DNA of 64,000 bases from Cannabis sativa (Eukaryota > Streptophyta > Magnoliopsida > Rosales > Cannabaceae), in NCBI RefSeq assembly GCF_029168945.1, contig NC_083603.1:21762001-21826000 (forward strand). The letters run 5' to 3'. The first letter of the stretch is position 1; the number at the start of each line of letters is the position of its first letter. Under the pieces are notes generated by a model that was given only the letters and a program-made list of their open reading frames with translations, was not told the origin of the DNA and did no database searches. Both the position numbers and the translations under genes were made by a program. Of the stretch, positions 12,691-25,563 are shown one piece after another.

Positions 12691-13923
12691 AAAAAAAAAA
12701 ATCCATTTTTTTTTCATGGGACTGTTTCCCAAAGTTCATTTTTCAATTTTTAATATTTCTAAATTGGAATGTTTCCAATTTTAAATATTTTCAATTTGGA
12801 ATTTTTCCAATTTTAAATATTTTCTATTTTGAAATGTTTCTAATTTTAAATATTTCCTATTATGGTGAGATTTAAAAATTTGTTAACTTCTTTAATATTT
12901 ATTTATTATTTAATTATAAGATTAGGTATTTTGATATTTAAGATATTTTAAATTAAAAGATAACTTTGTCTTTTTATTTAAAATATTATATTAAAATTAT
13001 CTTATATGGCAAATTAAATAATTAATAAATTTGAAATTAACATAGATATTTTTATAGATATACTTACCATAATGTTTTTCAAATTCAAAAATTTGTTATT
13101 TTGTTAAATATTTAATTATTTATAAATTATAAGTTTAAAAATGATATTTTTTCTATATATATCATTTTTTCCTTATTAGAAATTTATAAATCATATCTTA
13201 AATATTTAAATAACATAGATATTTTTGTAAAGATTTGAATATTGCTTAATTTGAGATATTTTGACATATAATTATGGTAATTATTATTTAACCAAATCTA
13301 TTTTAAAATTGGTTTATTTTATTAAATTATAAGATCTGAAAGTGATATTGGAGATTCTTTCCTTTCAAATCATTGATCTTATTAGATATTTAATTTAATT
13401 TGATTCAAATAAACCTAGATATTTTAAAATTAGTTTCCTTTATTTGGTTAGTTTAAGAATAATAATTTAATTATATTAATATCTTATTTCACATCTGTTA
13501 CATGGACAATGTTTGTTTATTAATATTGTTTATTCAAAAACTTTTTAACAAACCTATTATTTATCTGATCTTAATTGGTATGATTAACTTGTTGACAGAT
13601 CATGATCCAATGATCTGATTTTAATCATAGTCCAATTGACGATAGATCTTATAAATAATTTGTAACAGGTAAATTTTGTACTTCTTCCATCTGTGTAAAC
13701 CTAGTAACATGATAGGGTCCATCCAAATCATTTGACCTGTGTGAGCCTATATGTTTGCTTTTGGGCTTAGATACATATAGGAAGCCCATTTAAGTTTTTA
13801 CTAAGTAAATGGACTAGGTTGCTAAAATAAATTTTGACATAAGGAAATTTATTTAGGCCCAATTAGATTTGGGCTTATTCAATGAATAACAATTGTTTAT
13901 TTTAAGATTAAATTCCTCTCTTT
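12691..13923 (+). other. E3 leader, AT-rich, no gene
   Basis: Homopolymer-rich AT sequence with many stops in all frames. Homologous to the E6 leader at about 58700-60080. No functional signal recognised before the 94-nt block. Confidence 0.6.
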
Positions 13924-14017
13924 TGGGCCTTGTGTGAGAGTTGGGGGCCATAGAAGTGGGTACGACATACTGAACCCAGCTCCCCCTCACATGAACTACC
14001 CCAATTGTGAAGGCCCA
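13924..14017 (+). ncRNA. Conserved 94-nt structured block (E3 copy)
   Basis: Closed by TGGGCCTT / AAGGCCCA. Inside are TGTGAG / CTCACA (block positions 10-15 and 63-68) and TGGGT / ACCCA (34-38 and 51-55). The same block, exactly 94 nt long, occurs in E1, E2, E5 and E6 with only point differences, whereas the surrounding AT-rich sequence is full of indels. Function unknown; a cis-acting RNA signal is inferred. Confidence 0.6.
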
Positions 14018-15269
14018 TTTACCTTATTTAAATAATTGTATTAGGTTAATTATATTAGTCTAACCTAATTAAAATTGAATTAGCAACATAATTAACTTTT
14101 AAAATATATGAAATTTATTTTTCATTGTAATATTTTAAAGTTAATTTTAGAAAAACACTTAGTCAATGATATATTCTAGATAGTTATTTCTAGTACTAGT
14201 TATTATTTCTAATTTTAAATAGGAAAATATCATTGATTGTGAAATTAATTGTCTCATAATTAATTTTGGTACAATCTAAGTTTAGAATATTTTTCTAGTA
14301 TTAAACTAGAATGAATAATTAAGTTTCCTCTTTACTTAATTATTTATTTCTTGAATTTAATACATTTAATTAAATTAAAAATTTCCATATTTAAGTTGAT
14401 TTTCATCATGATACTTAAATATTGTTATTTTCATGTTATTTAATTAAAGTTGAAAATTATTTTAAGTTTGGAATCTTATTTCAGAATAACTTAAAGATTT
14501 TCAAAATATATTTTATTTTATTTTATTAATCATTTCCCAAAATTTCGAAATTGCATTTCTTTAATGTAGAAATTTCGAATTTTATTTGAAAAATAGATTA
14601 AAGTTGAAAATTATTTATTTAATTTTGGACCAACTTAAATCAGTGACTTTTTCATTTAATGGTTAATTAAAATAAATGAACTAAAATATATTAGAATTAG
14701 AAATTGGATTAATTAGTCTATGAAAGTCTAGATAGATATTATCTGTTTTGCTTGAAGTATTTTTCTAAGTGTATTTAATTAAATAGAAAATTAATATTTA
14801 AGTTGATTTTTAATCATGATACTTAAATATTTGAAATTTTTCTTAGATATTTAATTAAATAGGAAAATTATATTTTTTGTTGAAAATTAATTTTTTTAAT
14901 TAATTTTGGGACAACATAAAATTAGAGTAATTTTCCAGGATTTATTTTATTTTATTTTAAAGCATTTTCGAAAATGCAATATATATTTATAGAAAATTAA
15001 ATTTGAGTTGTAAATTAATTCAAATTAATTTTGAAACAACTTAAATTGAATAATTTTCTAAATATTTATGGAAATTATTACTAAGATGGAAATAATTCAC
15101 GTTATTTATCTATGTAAGTATAATTTATAAATATTAAATTAAAATTTATATTTGGAATTTTTCATTCTAAATTGGAAATTTTAATTAAATAAATATATAT
15201 TTAAAATAAATGGATTAAAATAAATATTAGAAGAAAATACAACCCTTCATTAAATAATGAGCTTTTTGT
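14018..15269 (+). other. E3 leader, second AT-rich stretch
   Basis: No ORF or known motif. Contains recurrent phrases such as TTTAAGTTGATTTTCATCATG and TTTCGAAATTGCATTTCT-like segments, suggesting short, diverged internal repeats. Confidence 0.5.
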
Positions 15270-15660
15270 TGTAACGATATTCGATCTCCATTGTTGGTTT
15301 TACATAGCTATTGTTTTAGTGAGTAATCCTCCCTAATGGAGGAACGTTCATTAGCAAGTTAGCACCGTTTAATCTCGAAAGATAAGTAATCTTGTAAGTT
15401 TTTTTTTATATAGTTTATGACCACCCTAATGGTGGCGACTGTATAAGACTTGCAAGAATATGAAACAATGGTGGAAGCTCATAAGATAGAATAGCCTTGA
15501 CTCTCGCCTAAACGGGACAACGCGGATTCACATCTTGATCGAATAAAAGGTTGCTAGAATGTTGATCATTTTAGATGAGCTGACAACTCTATTCAATGAT
15601 TGGTAGCTTTGACTCTCGCCTAAACGGGACACTGATATCAGTTTGTTGAAAACCTTGGAA
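15270..15660 (+). repeat. Stem-loop repeat A in E3
   Basis: Holds four hairpins: CCTCC-CTAAT-GGAGG (15328-15342); CCACC-CTAAT-GGTGG (15421-15435), enclosed by a 9-bp outer stem 15406-15414 / 15438-15446; and two of the form TCTCG-CCTAAA-CGGGA (15502-15517, 15614-15629). In E5 the same repeat lies directly upstream of gag. No ORF. Confidence 0.7.
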
Positions 15661-15784
15661 ATTATTTAGGATTGTATGTTTTAGTATTTTCACTTGTCAT
15701 TCCTACTTGCTATGTGCTTGATAATTTCTGAATTGTGTATGAATTTGTATTGAACCATGTTATTTTCTGTTATTAAATTGTAGT

Positions 15785-16100
15785 TTAATTTCGAATCTTC
15801 ATTGTTGGTCTAACTTGATTTGTTTTTCTAATGAGATAAATCCCTAATGGATTTTCACCATTAGACTAACATAATAGTGTTAGATCTCGAAAGATAAATA
15901 TTGTATGTGCAACATCTAGCTGTTCATCAATTGATGACACCTTAGACTAGTGTTTTACAATATGAAACAAGAAGATTGTATAAATAAGATTACTTTGACT
16001 CTCGCTAATCGAAGCATCGTTGGATTCTTATTTAAAACGAAATTATCCTAATTCCTCTTAGCTTATTCATTTCGAATTAGCTTAATGACATATCATTGGA
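15785..16100 (+). repeat. Stem-loop repeat B in E3, where gag would be
   Basis: Diverged second copy of repeat A (shared anchors: CATTGTTGGT, TCTCGAAAGATAA, GACTCTCGC). Its hairpins have different stems: AAATCC-CTAAT-GGATTT (15838-15854), the palindrome TCATCAATTGATGA (15924-15937) and a weak TCG-CTAAT-CGA (16002-16012). In E5 the sequence after the same upstream junction (TTGTAG) is gag instead. Confidence 0.65.
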
Positions 16101-16359
16101 TGAATGGTCTATAAATCATATAAAGTCTTATTTTCTCTTAAGAAATTAGATGACGCATATGATTATATTCCCGGAATTCTATCCCTAAATGATATAAATC
16201 CTCAATCTTAGATATCTCATACTTGTATAGGCAAATCATAGACTTAGATTAGTAGTGGTGGTCCAAGAAAGAGTTACTAACTATACAGTTACACTTTCAC
16301 AAGTGTTTCATAACCATTTTCTTTCAATGGATTCAAACTGTATGAGTTTAGTATTCTGT

Positions 16360-18337
16360 GACCAGAATCCACTTGCACTATTCTAAGAACTCTTTGATGT
16401 AACTAAAGTAAGTCATCAAAAGATACAACCACATATTTTATAAATCTATGGCATTTGTATCTTGGTCATAGTGGTTTTGACAAGATCATTCTCTGCAAAG
16501 AGTTAATATGCCTATATCCACTGAAAGTAATTTCATCTCATTCGCAGATGGATGTACATTCAGGGGTGGATATGAGTTTTCGTTGTATTCTTAAAATGAT
16601 CACTCTAGATTTTATCTTACGCAAAAGAAATTTGAAATGTTTGAAAAATTTCATGAATTTCTAGCAATGGTAAGTGGTTAAAGATCTTGCGAACTGATAA
16701 GGGTGGAGAAAAAGTTAGTAGATATGCAGTTCAAAGATCATTAATTTGATTTTGAATTATATCCAAACTTACCTCCCCAGAAATTCGAGTTGCATATTGA
16801 TGATTAGTTACTGGTCGTTGCCTAAATCCTTCTATGGTAATATAATTTCAGAATGATGCAATGGTTGTATACTTTATGAAATCATTACTAGATTCATGGA
16901 TGACCTAATCGAAATCTCAAGAAAAGCTAGAACTGCTAACCCTGGTTTGCATGTTTGTTAGCTATTCTAAGTGATTAGGGGTGGAGCATCCCATAGTCAT
17001 TAGATAAGAAAGTGTTTGTTTAAACAAATACTACTTTTCTAAGAAAATGACTAAGTCTGAAAGTAAAGTAGCAAATAAAGGAGATATTTTTTCTTGATTC
17101 CATAAGTGTTCTATCATATTATTCGTTACAAGATGATCCCACTGCCTCTGTTGTCTTAACACAACTGAAGAGGTCTATACCATTTAGTTTTCTTTGACAT
17201 AGTTCACGGTACCTTGTTGTAGTGGGAGAGTTTCTAGGAACTCATCTTCTTATAACTTGGAAGACACTAGTGATTAAAATCCATTGTGAGTTTAAACAAG
17301 TAATGGATTGTCAAGATAAGAAACTAAGAAGAAAGCCAATAGAACTATGGTTTGATCCATTCACATGGAGTAACCTAAAGTTTTCTATTACAAGGACATG
17401 AAAGGAAATTTTTGTTAATAAGTCTATTCAATGGACTTAACAAAACTTCCTGTTCCTAGTATTATAGGTTTGAGTTTATCTAAACCTATGGCTTGTGGTA
17501 CACCTGGTAATTACTTACTCTAATGCAAGCAACTTACTTTAGTAAGATGCTGGAGCATTTTCTTTCCAATGGAAATCTATAGAAGCTTCACAACTTCTTA
17601 GATATAGATTTTATTTATCTAAGGAAAAGTCTCAACTATTCCAGAGAAGATAAAGCCATGAAAGAAATTCTTAAATCAACAGTGAGAGGTCTCAGATATT
17701 CTTTAGTATGCCTTAGACCAGACACCTGCTGTTGAGTGGGAGTAATGAGTAGGTATCAGATTAATCCAGGAGAGGAACATTGGAAGACAATCAAGTAAAT
17801 CTTAAGATTTAGAAGAGGAACTATATGTTAGTCAATAAGGGTGGTTTTAAAACTCTTAGACTACACCACATGAGATTTCAAGACTTGCCTTTGTGCTAGA
17901 AAGTCTGCTGATGAGATGGTGATTACTTTGGGGGTGGAGTAGCGATTTTGGAAAAGTGTAAAAACCTATCTGAAATCTCTTGGTCTACCAGAAAGAGACT
18001 GAATGTTAAAAGTTGCAGGAAAGATACTTTTTCAGTCTAAGGAAAGTTCTATACATTTGTGGCAGTGTTCCAACTTGCCTTAACTACTAGGGTTACTTCC
18101 TGAATAACAAAAGAGTAGTTGCCTAAAAAGTATAGAATCCAGTATCCCAAAAGAGTAGAAATATAGAGAGGAATTTCACATTATCAAGGATTTTGTGATT
18201 AAGGAAGAGTAATGGTGGAGAAGAGGTTGTGTTTAATTCAACCTGCCAGATCCCATTACGAGGAGTTTACTACTATTACACTTGATTGGTATATCAAGGT
18301 GTTAATGATTATTTGAAATGCACTTTTTGTTTTATAT
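16360..18337 (+). pseudogene. E3 decayed copia pol
   Basis: Copia pol domains in order but full of stops and shifts. The pre-integrase motif HLYLGHSGFDKI is near 16450-16500. The integrase start KILRTDKGGEKVS is near 16680. The integrase-RT junction is near 17120-17250. The late RT is seen as KMLEHFLSNGN near 17550 and then CLRPDTCC-stop-VGVMSRYQINPG near 17710-17770. RNase H has CARKSADEMVITLGVE near 17895-17940. The TGA at 17733-17735 is shared with four other elements in this window. No product is possible. Confidence 0.8.
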
Positions 18338-18354
18338 TAGTGCAAGTGGGAGTT
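18338..18354 (+). other. Polypurine tract of E3
   Basis: GTGCAAGTGGGAGTT directly before the 3' LTR. Confidence 0.85.
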
Positions 18355-20276
18355 TGTTGGGTTTTATGCCCTAAATAAAACTCATTTCATATAATCAGAT
18401 TTACTTATTAATAAAGATCAGAAATAACATTTTATGTTGCATGGTTCACATGATTTATTTCATGATTATAGGTATATAATGTATGAATTCTTTTTAAGTC
18501 CAGAACATATGGGTTGGTTAAAGATTATAGTGTTGTCAGCACAGTGGAATATAATCTTTATTATATGTTCAAAATTAGATTCCCTGATTTGTCAGAACAC
18601 TGGATTTAGACTGACATGGTATAATCAGCGATAGGTATTCTTACACCGTGGAAAAGTGTTATGTCCTTTCCAGGACATTGGCAAAGTTTACCAGTATCGG
18701 ATGCATGGAGTATGCATTGGAATGGACCGATATTGAACTTTGAATTAGATTTTGAAACTTACCGTAAACATCTATTCAATTCAATATCATAAGTTGATCC
18801 TAGATCACATGATCGAAATCCTGATATGGTTAGGCTCAATTTCAAGAGTATTATTCGTGTTCTTTGATTTGTTAGTTAAGAGTAATCTTTAGTCTGGGCA
18901 ATACGTACATTTTGGGAACACGGTAGTGCAATTGAGTGGGGGAGCGCTAACATAAATATGGAATCTATAGCTTCTATTTGGCAAATAGAAGTAAAGGATG
19001 ATTTCCTTCGAGCTTAACCAAACGAAGATAAATGGTGGAGATCTCATTTCACTTAGGTGAAATATCATTTATACAGGGTTAAGTGTTTTAAGGATAAAAT
19101 ACATTGTAGGGTGTTACGGTAATTTAATCCTGTACAGTGTAAATCATCTATATAGAGGATCATTGATCACATTAGGGTTATAACAATGGATAACTAATGA
19201 CGTGTCTATATCGTGGAACATATAGAGCGTTTCTATATGACTGAGAGTGCAATTCCAAGTTCTAAGTGTGGATTCAATGAGGAATTAATAAGTTAGGGAA
19301 TTTACTTGGTAAATTCGGTTCGACTTATTGGAAGCTCGGTTATATAGACCCATGGTCCCCATACTAGTTGAGGCCATACTGCTTGTAAGACTCAGTTAAT
19401 TGATTTTAATTAATCAATTATAATTCTAAAAGTTAGACTATGTCTACTTTATGAATTCTCACAGTTTAAGGATGAAATCGTAAAGAAAAGGGTTTCTAGG
19501 TTTAATTATTAATTAAGAGACTTTGTATGTCTAATTAATAATTATTTTAAATTACAATATTATTTAATAATCTATTTTAGTTATTAAATAATTAGTTTTG
19601 GCATTTAAATGATTAGAATTGGAAAAATGGCATTTTTGAGAAATTGAAATAAAATTGAGGAAACTGCAAAGTCCAAGTGAGGCCCATATTCCCTCTATGG
19701 ACGAAGCACTCCCTTTGTGTTTCCCAATTATTATTTTATTTTTTAATTGACATGTAATTGCTAATCAAAGCCTAGCTATGATAGGAAAGTGGTGGATCAC
19801 ACTAAATAAGGCAGTTAATCAATTACACAGTAATTAAGGAAACTGTTTTATTTGGAAAGTTGTGCTCTCCCTTTTCCCTATATAAAGGAACCTTGCTCTC
19901 TTCTCTTACACATCTTTAAATGAATGACGAGCCACGAAATTCAAGAGAGAAAATGAGAGAAATTTCGAAATCCTTGTGAGATGAGTAGTGCCCACACACA
20001 TCAAGTGGTATCTCAATCATAGTATGGAAGACTATGGAATTTCTGCATCAAAGAAGGAGAAAAGAAGATCCAGGTTCAGATCTTGGTGATGCTCTGCTAC
20101 AGAAAGGAATCAAGGGCTAGAGATCTGAACGGAAGGAGTCATATTATTCCGCTGCACCCACTGTAAGGTTTTCTAACTTTATATGTGTTTATTTTCATTG
20201 TTTTAGAATTCATATTAGGTTGTTAATCCAACATACTTGTTAGTAAATCTAGATCCTGGTAAAATAATTTCGAACA
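18355..20276 (+). repeat. E3 3' LTR
   Basis: 1922 bp, same length as the 5' LTR. It ends CGAACA rather than CCAACA, a point difference just inside the terminus. TATA box 19879-19886. Confidence 0.97.
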
Positions 20277-21584
20277 AAATTATTCTAATTTAATGTTGGC
20301 CCAAAATTAATTAATAAAATTAATTTACAACAAAAAATATAATTTTCCTATTTAATTAAATATATAAGAAAAATTTCAAATATTTAAGTATGATGATGAA
20401 AATCAACTTAAATATTAATTTTTATTTAATTAAATACACTAGAAAAATACTTCAAGCAAAAATATCATCTATCTAGATTTTTCTTTGACTAATTAATTCA
20501 ATTTCTAATAATATACTTTAATTCAATTTATTTTAAATTAATCAATAAATGAAAAAATCATTGATTTAAGTTGATCCAAGAATTAATTAAAATAAATAAT
20601 TAATTTACAACTTAATCTATTTTTCAAGATAAAATTCGAAATTCTAGCATTTAAGAAATGCAATTTCGAAAATTGATTAATAAAATAAAGAAAAAATATA
20701 TATTTTGAAAATTATTTAAATTTAGTTGAAAAAATAAATTTCAACTAAAAATAATTTTCTATTTAATTAAGTGTCATGAAAAAGAAATATTTAAGTATGA
20801 TGATGAAAATCAACTTAGATATTTAATTTTCAAATTAATTAAATGTATTAAATTCAAGAAATAAATAATTAAGTGTAGAGAAGGCTTAATTATTAGTCTC
20901 TAGTTTAATACTAGGAAAAATATACTTAAAATAAATTGTACCAAAATTAATTAATAAATAATTAATTTCACAATGTATAATATTTCCTATTTAATATTAG
21001 AAATAATAAGTAGTCTAGAAATAACTATCTAGAAAATATCTTATTTGACTAAGTACCTTTTCCACAAAATTTGAAAAAAAATATCTAATTTAAGTTGTAC
21101 TAGAAAAAATCTAGAACTTAAATATTTTTCAAATTTAAATTTAATTAAATATCAAAAATTAAGTTGTAACCACTTAATTTGAAAATATTCCATTTTAAGT
21201 TAATATTTGAAAAGATATTAACTTAAAAAATATCTAAAGAATCTTAATAACCAATGCCTAAAATTCCTCAACTTAATTTTGAAATTTGAAATTCAAAAGA
21301 TATTCAGATTTAAGTTGGTTAGTTGTGGATAACTAAATATCAATTTAAATAAGAATATTTAATGAAAAATTTAAATTAAGTTCCAGAAAGAATCTAGATG
21401 GTTATAATTCTATATTTAATTAAATATAAGAAAATACATATAGTTTAGCTTAGAATAAAAAATTCTTTAAACTATAATTTTCTTAAATTAATTTCAAAAT
21501 AAATGAAATTAATTATGTTACTAATCAATTTTATTAGGTTAAACTAGTGTAATTAACCTAGTACAGTTGTTCAAATCAGGCAAA

Positions 21585-21678
21585 TGGGCCTTCGCAATTC
21601 GGGTGGTTCATGTGAGGGGGTGCTGGGTTCAGTATGTCGTACCCACTTCTATGGCTCCCAACTCTCACACAAGGCCCA
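21585..21678 (-). ncRNA. Conserved 94-nt structured block (E2 copy)
   Basis: Same length and closing stem as the E3 copy. Differs from the E5 copy at a few sites, such as CACCCGAATTGCG where E5 has TACCCCAATTGTG. Confidence 0.6.
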
Positions 21679-22685
21679 AAAGAGAGAAATTTAATCTTAA
21701 TAAGAACAACTGTTATTAATTGAATAAGCCCAATAACTAAATGGGCCTAAATAAATTCTATCAAGAACTATGATAATTTATTTTAGCAACAACAACCTAT
21801 ATGTATCTATAATCAAATTAAACACATAGACTCACACAGGCACACTTTGGATGGGTCCTATCATGTTGCTAGGTCATACACAGATGAAAGAAGATTGTAA
21901 ATATACCTGTTACAAATTATTAACTTGACCAAGGGAGCCATCAGATCATTAGATCTGGCAAAAAGTAACCATGGCTATTTGCAATCAAGTAATAATAGGT
22001 TTTGAAAACTTACACATAAGCTAAAACACATACTCCTGCAACAAGGTTAGCTGGATAGTTGGATGTAGGATTTATTTAATTTTAAATTAAATAATTAATT
22101 TCGAAAAAAAAAATTAATTAAAAATTTTTTTTCGAAAATTTAAAAAAAAAATTGAAAAATTCGAAATTTAAAAAAAAATTTAAATTTAAAATTAAACCTA
22201 CAATTTTTGAAAAATTATGTTTCAACCAACCTAAATATCATTTCAAAAATTTGCTAACTACTTTTAAATTTTAAATGTTATTTTATAAATAAAAATTAAA
22301 TAAAAAATGTGAAAAGATAAATAAATATCTTTTTCAAATTTTAAATGTAATTTAAATAAATAAAATAACAAAATTTAAAAAAAATTAGCAAAATATCTTA
22401 TATCATTTAAAAATTACATGATTATAAATATCTTATTTTTTAAATTTAAAATAAGATAAGATATAATCAAATTTTAAAATAAGATAGATTTTTAAGCAAG
22501 AAGATAGATGCTAATTCTATTCAAATTCAAATTACACTAATATCTTGAATTAAATTTAAAAAATATTAAATTAATTCAAAATGATAATTAGAATTGAATT
22601 AGGAATAGTAATAGTATAAATACAAAACTATACCGAAAATCGGAAGTTAATTCCATGAAAAAGCATGAAAAATCGAAGAAAAACG

Positions 22686-22745
22686 AAAAAATTGTGAACT
22701 GTACGGACAGATTTGCGATCGCAGGAAAATATCAGCACAGCCCCG
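22686..22745 (-). other. Short GC island in E2 leader
   Basis: Only about 60 nt. Contains the palindrome GCGATCGC and CTGTACGGACAG. The same version is found in the first leader copy of E5 (45341-45395), although those two elements have different LTR subtypes. Confidence 0.65.
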
Positions 22746-23002
22746 ATTTTTTCAAATCTTCAAAAATTCATAACTAATTCAAATACAATCGAAATTGAGT
22801 TCTGTAAAAGGCTAACTTGCTTAATTTTTTCCATACTATCCAATAAAAATAATTCCAGAAACAAAATCACAATTACTTTTCACGAAAATTTACAAACATC
22901 AATCAATCATCAAATAACACTCAATACAACATGATACCATCCAAAAATAATACAAACAATCGTTTTCAAGTCCAAATTTCTTGCAAGTAAATCAATTACC
23001 AT

Positions 23003-23015
23003 GGCTCTGAGGCCA
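23003..23015 (-). other. E2 primer-binding site, variant
   Basis: Minus strand TGGCCTCAGAGCC, two bases from the 5' LTR. Matches initiator tRNA-Met at 11 of 13 positions. Confidence 0.85.
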
Positions 23016-23017
23016 GT

Positions 23018-24899
23018 TGTTGGAATTATTTTAACAGGATCTTAGATCTACTCACAAGTATGTTTATTAACATCCTAAATAAGAACTTTCTAAAACGATA
23101 AATTAAACACATATAAAGTTTAAGAAACCTTACATTGGGTGCAGCGGAATAATATGACTCCTTCCGTTCAGATATCTAGCCCTTGATTCCTTTCTGTAGC
23201 AGAGCATTATCAATATCTGAACATGGATCTCTTTCTCTGAATCTTTGATGCTGAAACTCCTTTGCTGATGATCTTTCTTCACGATCTTCCTCACTATGAT
23301 TGAGGTATCACTTGATGTGTGTGGGCACTACTCATACACTAAGGATTTCGAAATTATCAAGAGGGAAGAGAAAGTAGAAGTGGCAGCTAAAGATAGGGAG
23401 AGAGAAAGCTCAGGTTTTCTGAATCAGAAGAAGTGTTTTTCCTGAAGCCTTCACTATCTATTTATAGCATTCCATTAGGGTTAGATTTGAATTATATGGC
23501 ATTAAAATAATGAAAAAATCAACTTAAAATACATACATAGGTGGCCGGCCATACCTTTAATGGATTGGGCCTTGCTTTTTGCAATTTTGCAATTTTAACA
23601 CCTTTTGTATCTGATTTTCTCAAAAATGCCAATTTCTTAATTCAACCATTTAAATGCCAATTCTAACTATTTAATAACTATAAATAATTATTAAATCATA
23701 TTGTCATTTATCATATTTATTAATTGAACCATACAAAGTATCATAATTAACAAATATGCCCCTATAAACTCTTTCTTTACAATTTTGCCCTTACTTAGTG
23801 AAAAATTCACAAATAGACATAGTCTAATTTGAGAATTATAATTGATTAATCAAAACCAATTACATGAGTCTTACAAGCAATATTATCTCAACTAGTGGGG
23901 GGACCATGGGTCTATATAACCGAGCTTCCAATAAGTAGATCAAGAATTTAGCACTAAAATTCACTAACTTATTAATTCTTCGTTGAATCCACGCATAGAA
24001 CTTAGAATTGCACTCTCAGTATATAGAATGCTCTATATGTTCCACCATATAGACACATCATTAGTTATCCATTGTTATAATCCTAATGTGATCAATTATC
24101 CTCTATATGAATGATCTACACAGTAAAGGGATTAAATTACCGTAACACCCTACTATGTATTTTATCCTTAAAACACTTGACCCCGTATAAATGATATTTC
24201 AGCTTATGTGAAATGAGATCTCCACCATTTATTTTCGTTTGGTCAAGCTCGAAGGAGATCATCCTTTGCTTACTATTCGCCAGATAGAAGCTATAGATTC
24301 CATGTTTATGCTAGCGCTCCCACTCAATTGCACTACCGTGTTCCCAAAATGTACGTATCACCCTGACCTAAAAGTAGGCTTAACTAACAAATCAAAGAAC
24401 ACGAATAGCCTTTCAAGATTGAGCCTAATCATAACAGGATTAAGATCATTTGATCTAGGATCAACTTGGCGATATTGACTTGAATAGATTCTACGGTAAG
24501 TTTAATTAAATCTAAGTCAAAGTTCAATATCGGTCCCTTCCGATGCATACTCCATGCATCCAACCTGAGCTTTACTTTAACCAATGTTCTGGAAAGAACA
24601 TAGTATTTCTCCAAATACAAGTAAACTCTTGTTGTAGATTATCATATCAGTAAAAGCCTGTGTCTGATAAATCTAGGAAACTTTATTCACATAGTCATGT
24701 TTACTTTCCAATGTGTTGACGGCACAATAAACAGGATCAAGTATGTGAAAAGGGTTTCAGATGAATTTATACATTATGTACATATAATCATGAAATAAAT
24801 CATGTGAACCATGAAACATTAAATGTTATTTCTGATCTATATTAATAAGTAAATCTGATTATATTGAAATGAGTTTTATTTAGGGCATAAAACCCAACA
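23018..24899 (-). repeat. E2 5' LTR
   Basis: 1882 bp. TATA box (minus) 23459-23466; GGCCGGCC 23543-23550. Followed by the GGAAG duplication and the rest of the E1 LTR. Confidence 0.95.
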
Positions 24900-24904
24900 G
24901 GAAG

Positions 24905-25175
24905 ATCGTGAAGAAAGACATTCAGCAAGAAGGAGTTTCAACACTAAAGAATCAGAGAAAGAGATCCAGGTTCAGATATTGATAATGCTCTGCTATAGAA
25001 AGGAATCAAGGCCTAGATATCTGAACGGAAGGAGTCATATTATTTTGCTGCACCCAATGTAAGGTTTCTTAAACTTTATATGTGTTTATTTCATCGTTTT
25101 TATAAGTTCATATTTAGGTTGTTAATCAACATACTTGTGAGTAGATCTAAGATCCTGGTAAAATAATTTCCAATA
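24905..25175 (+). repeat. E1 5' LTR, second part
   Basis: U5-side end of the E1 LTR after the E2 insertion; the GGAAG at 24900-24904 is the duplicated target. It ends CCAATA, so the terminal CA has mutated to TA. It includes the conserved CCCAATGTAAGG segment. Confidence 0.92.
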
Positions 25176-25177
25176 AC

Positions 25178-25190
25178 TGGCCTCAGAGCC
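25178..25190 (+). other. E1 primer-binding site, variant
   Basis: TGGCCTCAGAGCC, same form as E2, E5 and E6. Confidence 0.85.
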
Positions 25191-25443
25191 ATGGTAATTG
25201 ATTTGCTTGCAAGAAATTATGACTTTAAAACGATTGTTTGATGTTTTGGATGGTATCATGTTGTATTGAGTGTTATTTGATGATTGATTGATGTTTGTGA
25301 ATTTTTGTGAAAAATAATTGAATATCTATTTCTGGAATTATTTTTATTGGATAGTATGGAAAAAATTAAGCAAGTTACTATTTTACAGAACTCAATTTCG
25401 ATTTAATTTGAATTAGTTATGATTTTTTGAAGTTTCGAAAAAA

Positions 25444-25563
25444 TCGGGGTTGAGCAACAGGGATACGCGCGGGGAAAAGGCTGCATGCAGCCTCCTGCGC
25501 CCACATCCCTCGCCCATGCAGCCCCTTGCGCGCCCATGGACAGTGTCCATACAGCTCGCAAAT
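25444..25563 (+). other. GC-rich hairpin island in E1 leader
   Basis: Contains the 14-nt perfect palindrome GGCTGCATGCAGCC (25479-25492) and the hairpin ATGGACA-G-TGTCCAT (25536-25550). The flanks match the other elements; the interior does not. E6 has a near copy of the 14-nt palindrome. Confidence 0.7.

Larger units (their letters stand above)
10234..20276 (+). mobile_element. E3: innermost and youngest full-length copia element
   Basis: Intact structure: both LTRs exactly 1922 bp, TSD AAATT (10229-10233 and 20277-20281), PBS complementary to initiator tRNA-Met, polypurine tract. The interior is 6199 bp with no intact ORF: a leader of about 3.6 kb, a duplicated stem-loop region where gag should be, and dead pol. 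The LTRs differ at roughly 15-20 positions by eye (about one per cent, many clustered near 11010), so insertion was recent. It must have been mobilised by proteins made elsewhere, as in LARD-type elements. Confidence 0.95.
20282..23002 (-). other. E2 leader, PBS-proximal part
   Basis: Non-coding, AT-rich; read rightward it runs from the E3 insertion back to the E2 PBS. It contains the 94-nt block (21585-21678), long A- and T-rich runs near 22090-22400 and a GC island at 22686-22745. No gene. Confidence 0.75.
4785..24899 (-). mobile_element. E2: middle copia element, minus strand
   Basis: Complete element in inverse orientation within the E1 5' LTR, flanked by GGAAG (4780-4784 and 24900-24904). 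3' LTR 4785-6659, polypurine tract next to it, decayed pol and leader, PBS at 23003-23015, 5' LTR 23018-24899. E3 splits the interior at 10229-20281. Without E3 it is about 10.1 kb. No intact ORF. Confidence 0.95.

Noticed and set aside
12416..12784. 122-codon plus-strand ORF and overlapping minus-strand ORFs in the E3 leader
   Set aside because: They lie over the GC island, where stop codons are rare by composition. No family resemblance, not present in the other copies, and several frames are open at once.
13924..14017. 94-nt block as a tRNA or snoRNA gene
   Set aside because: No cloverleaf, A/B box, or C/D or H/ACA boxes could be recognised; kept only as a conserved element of unknown role.
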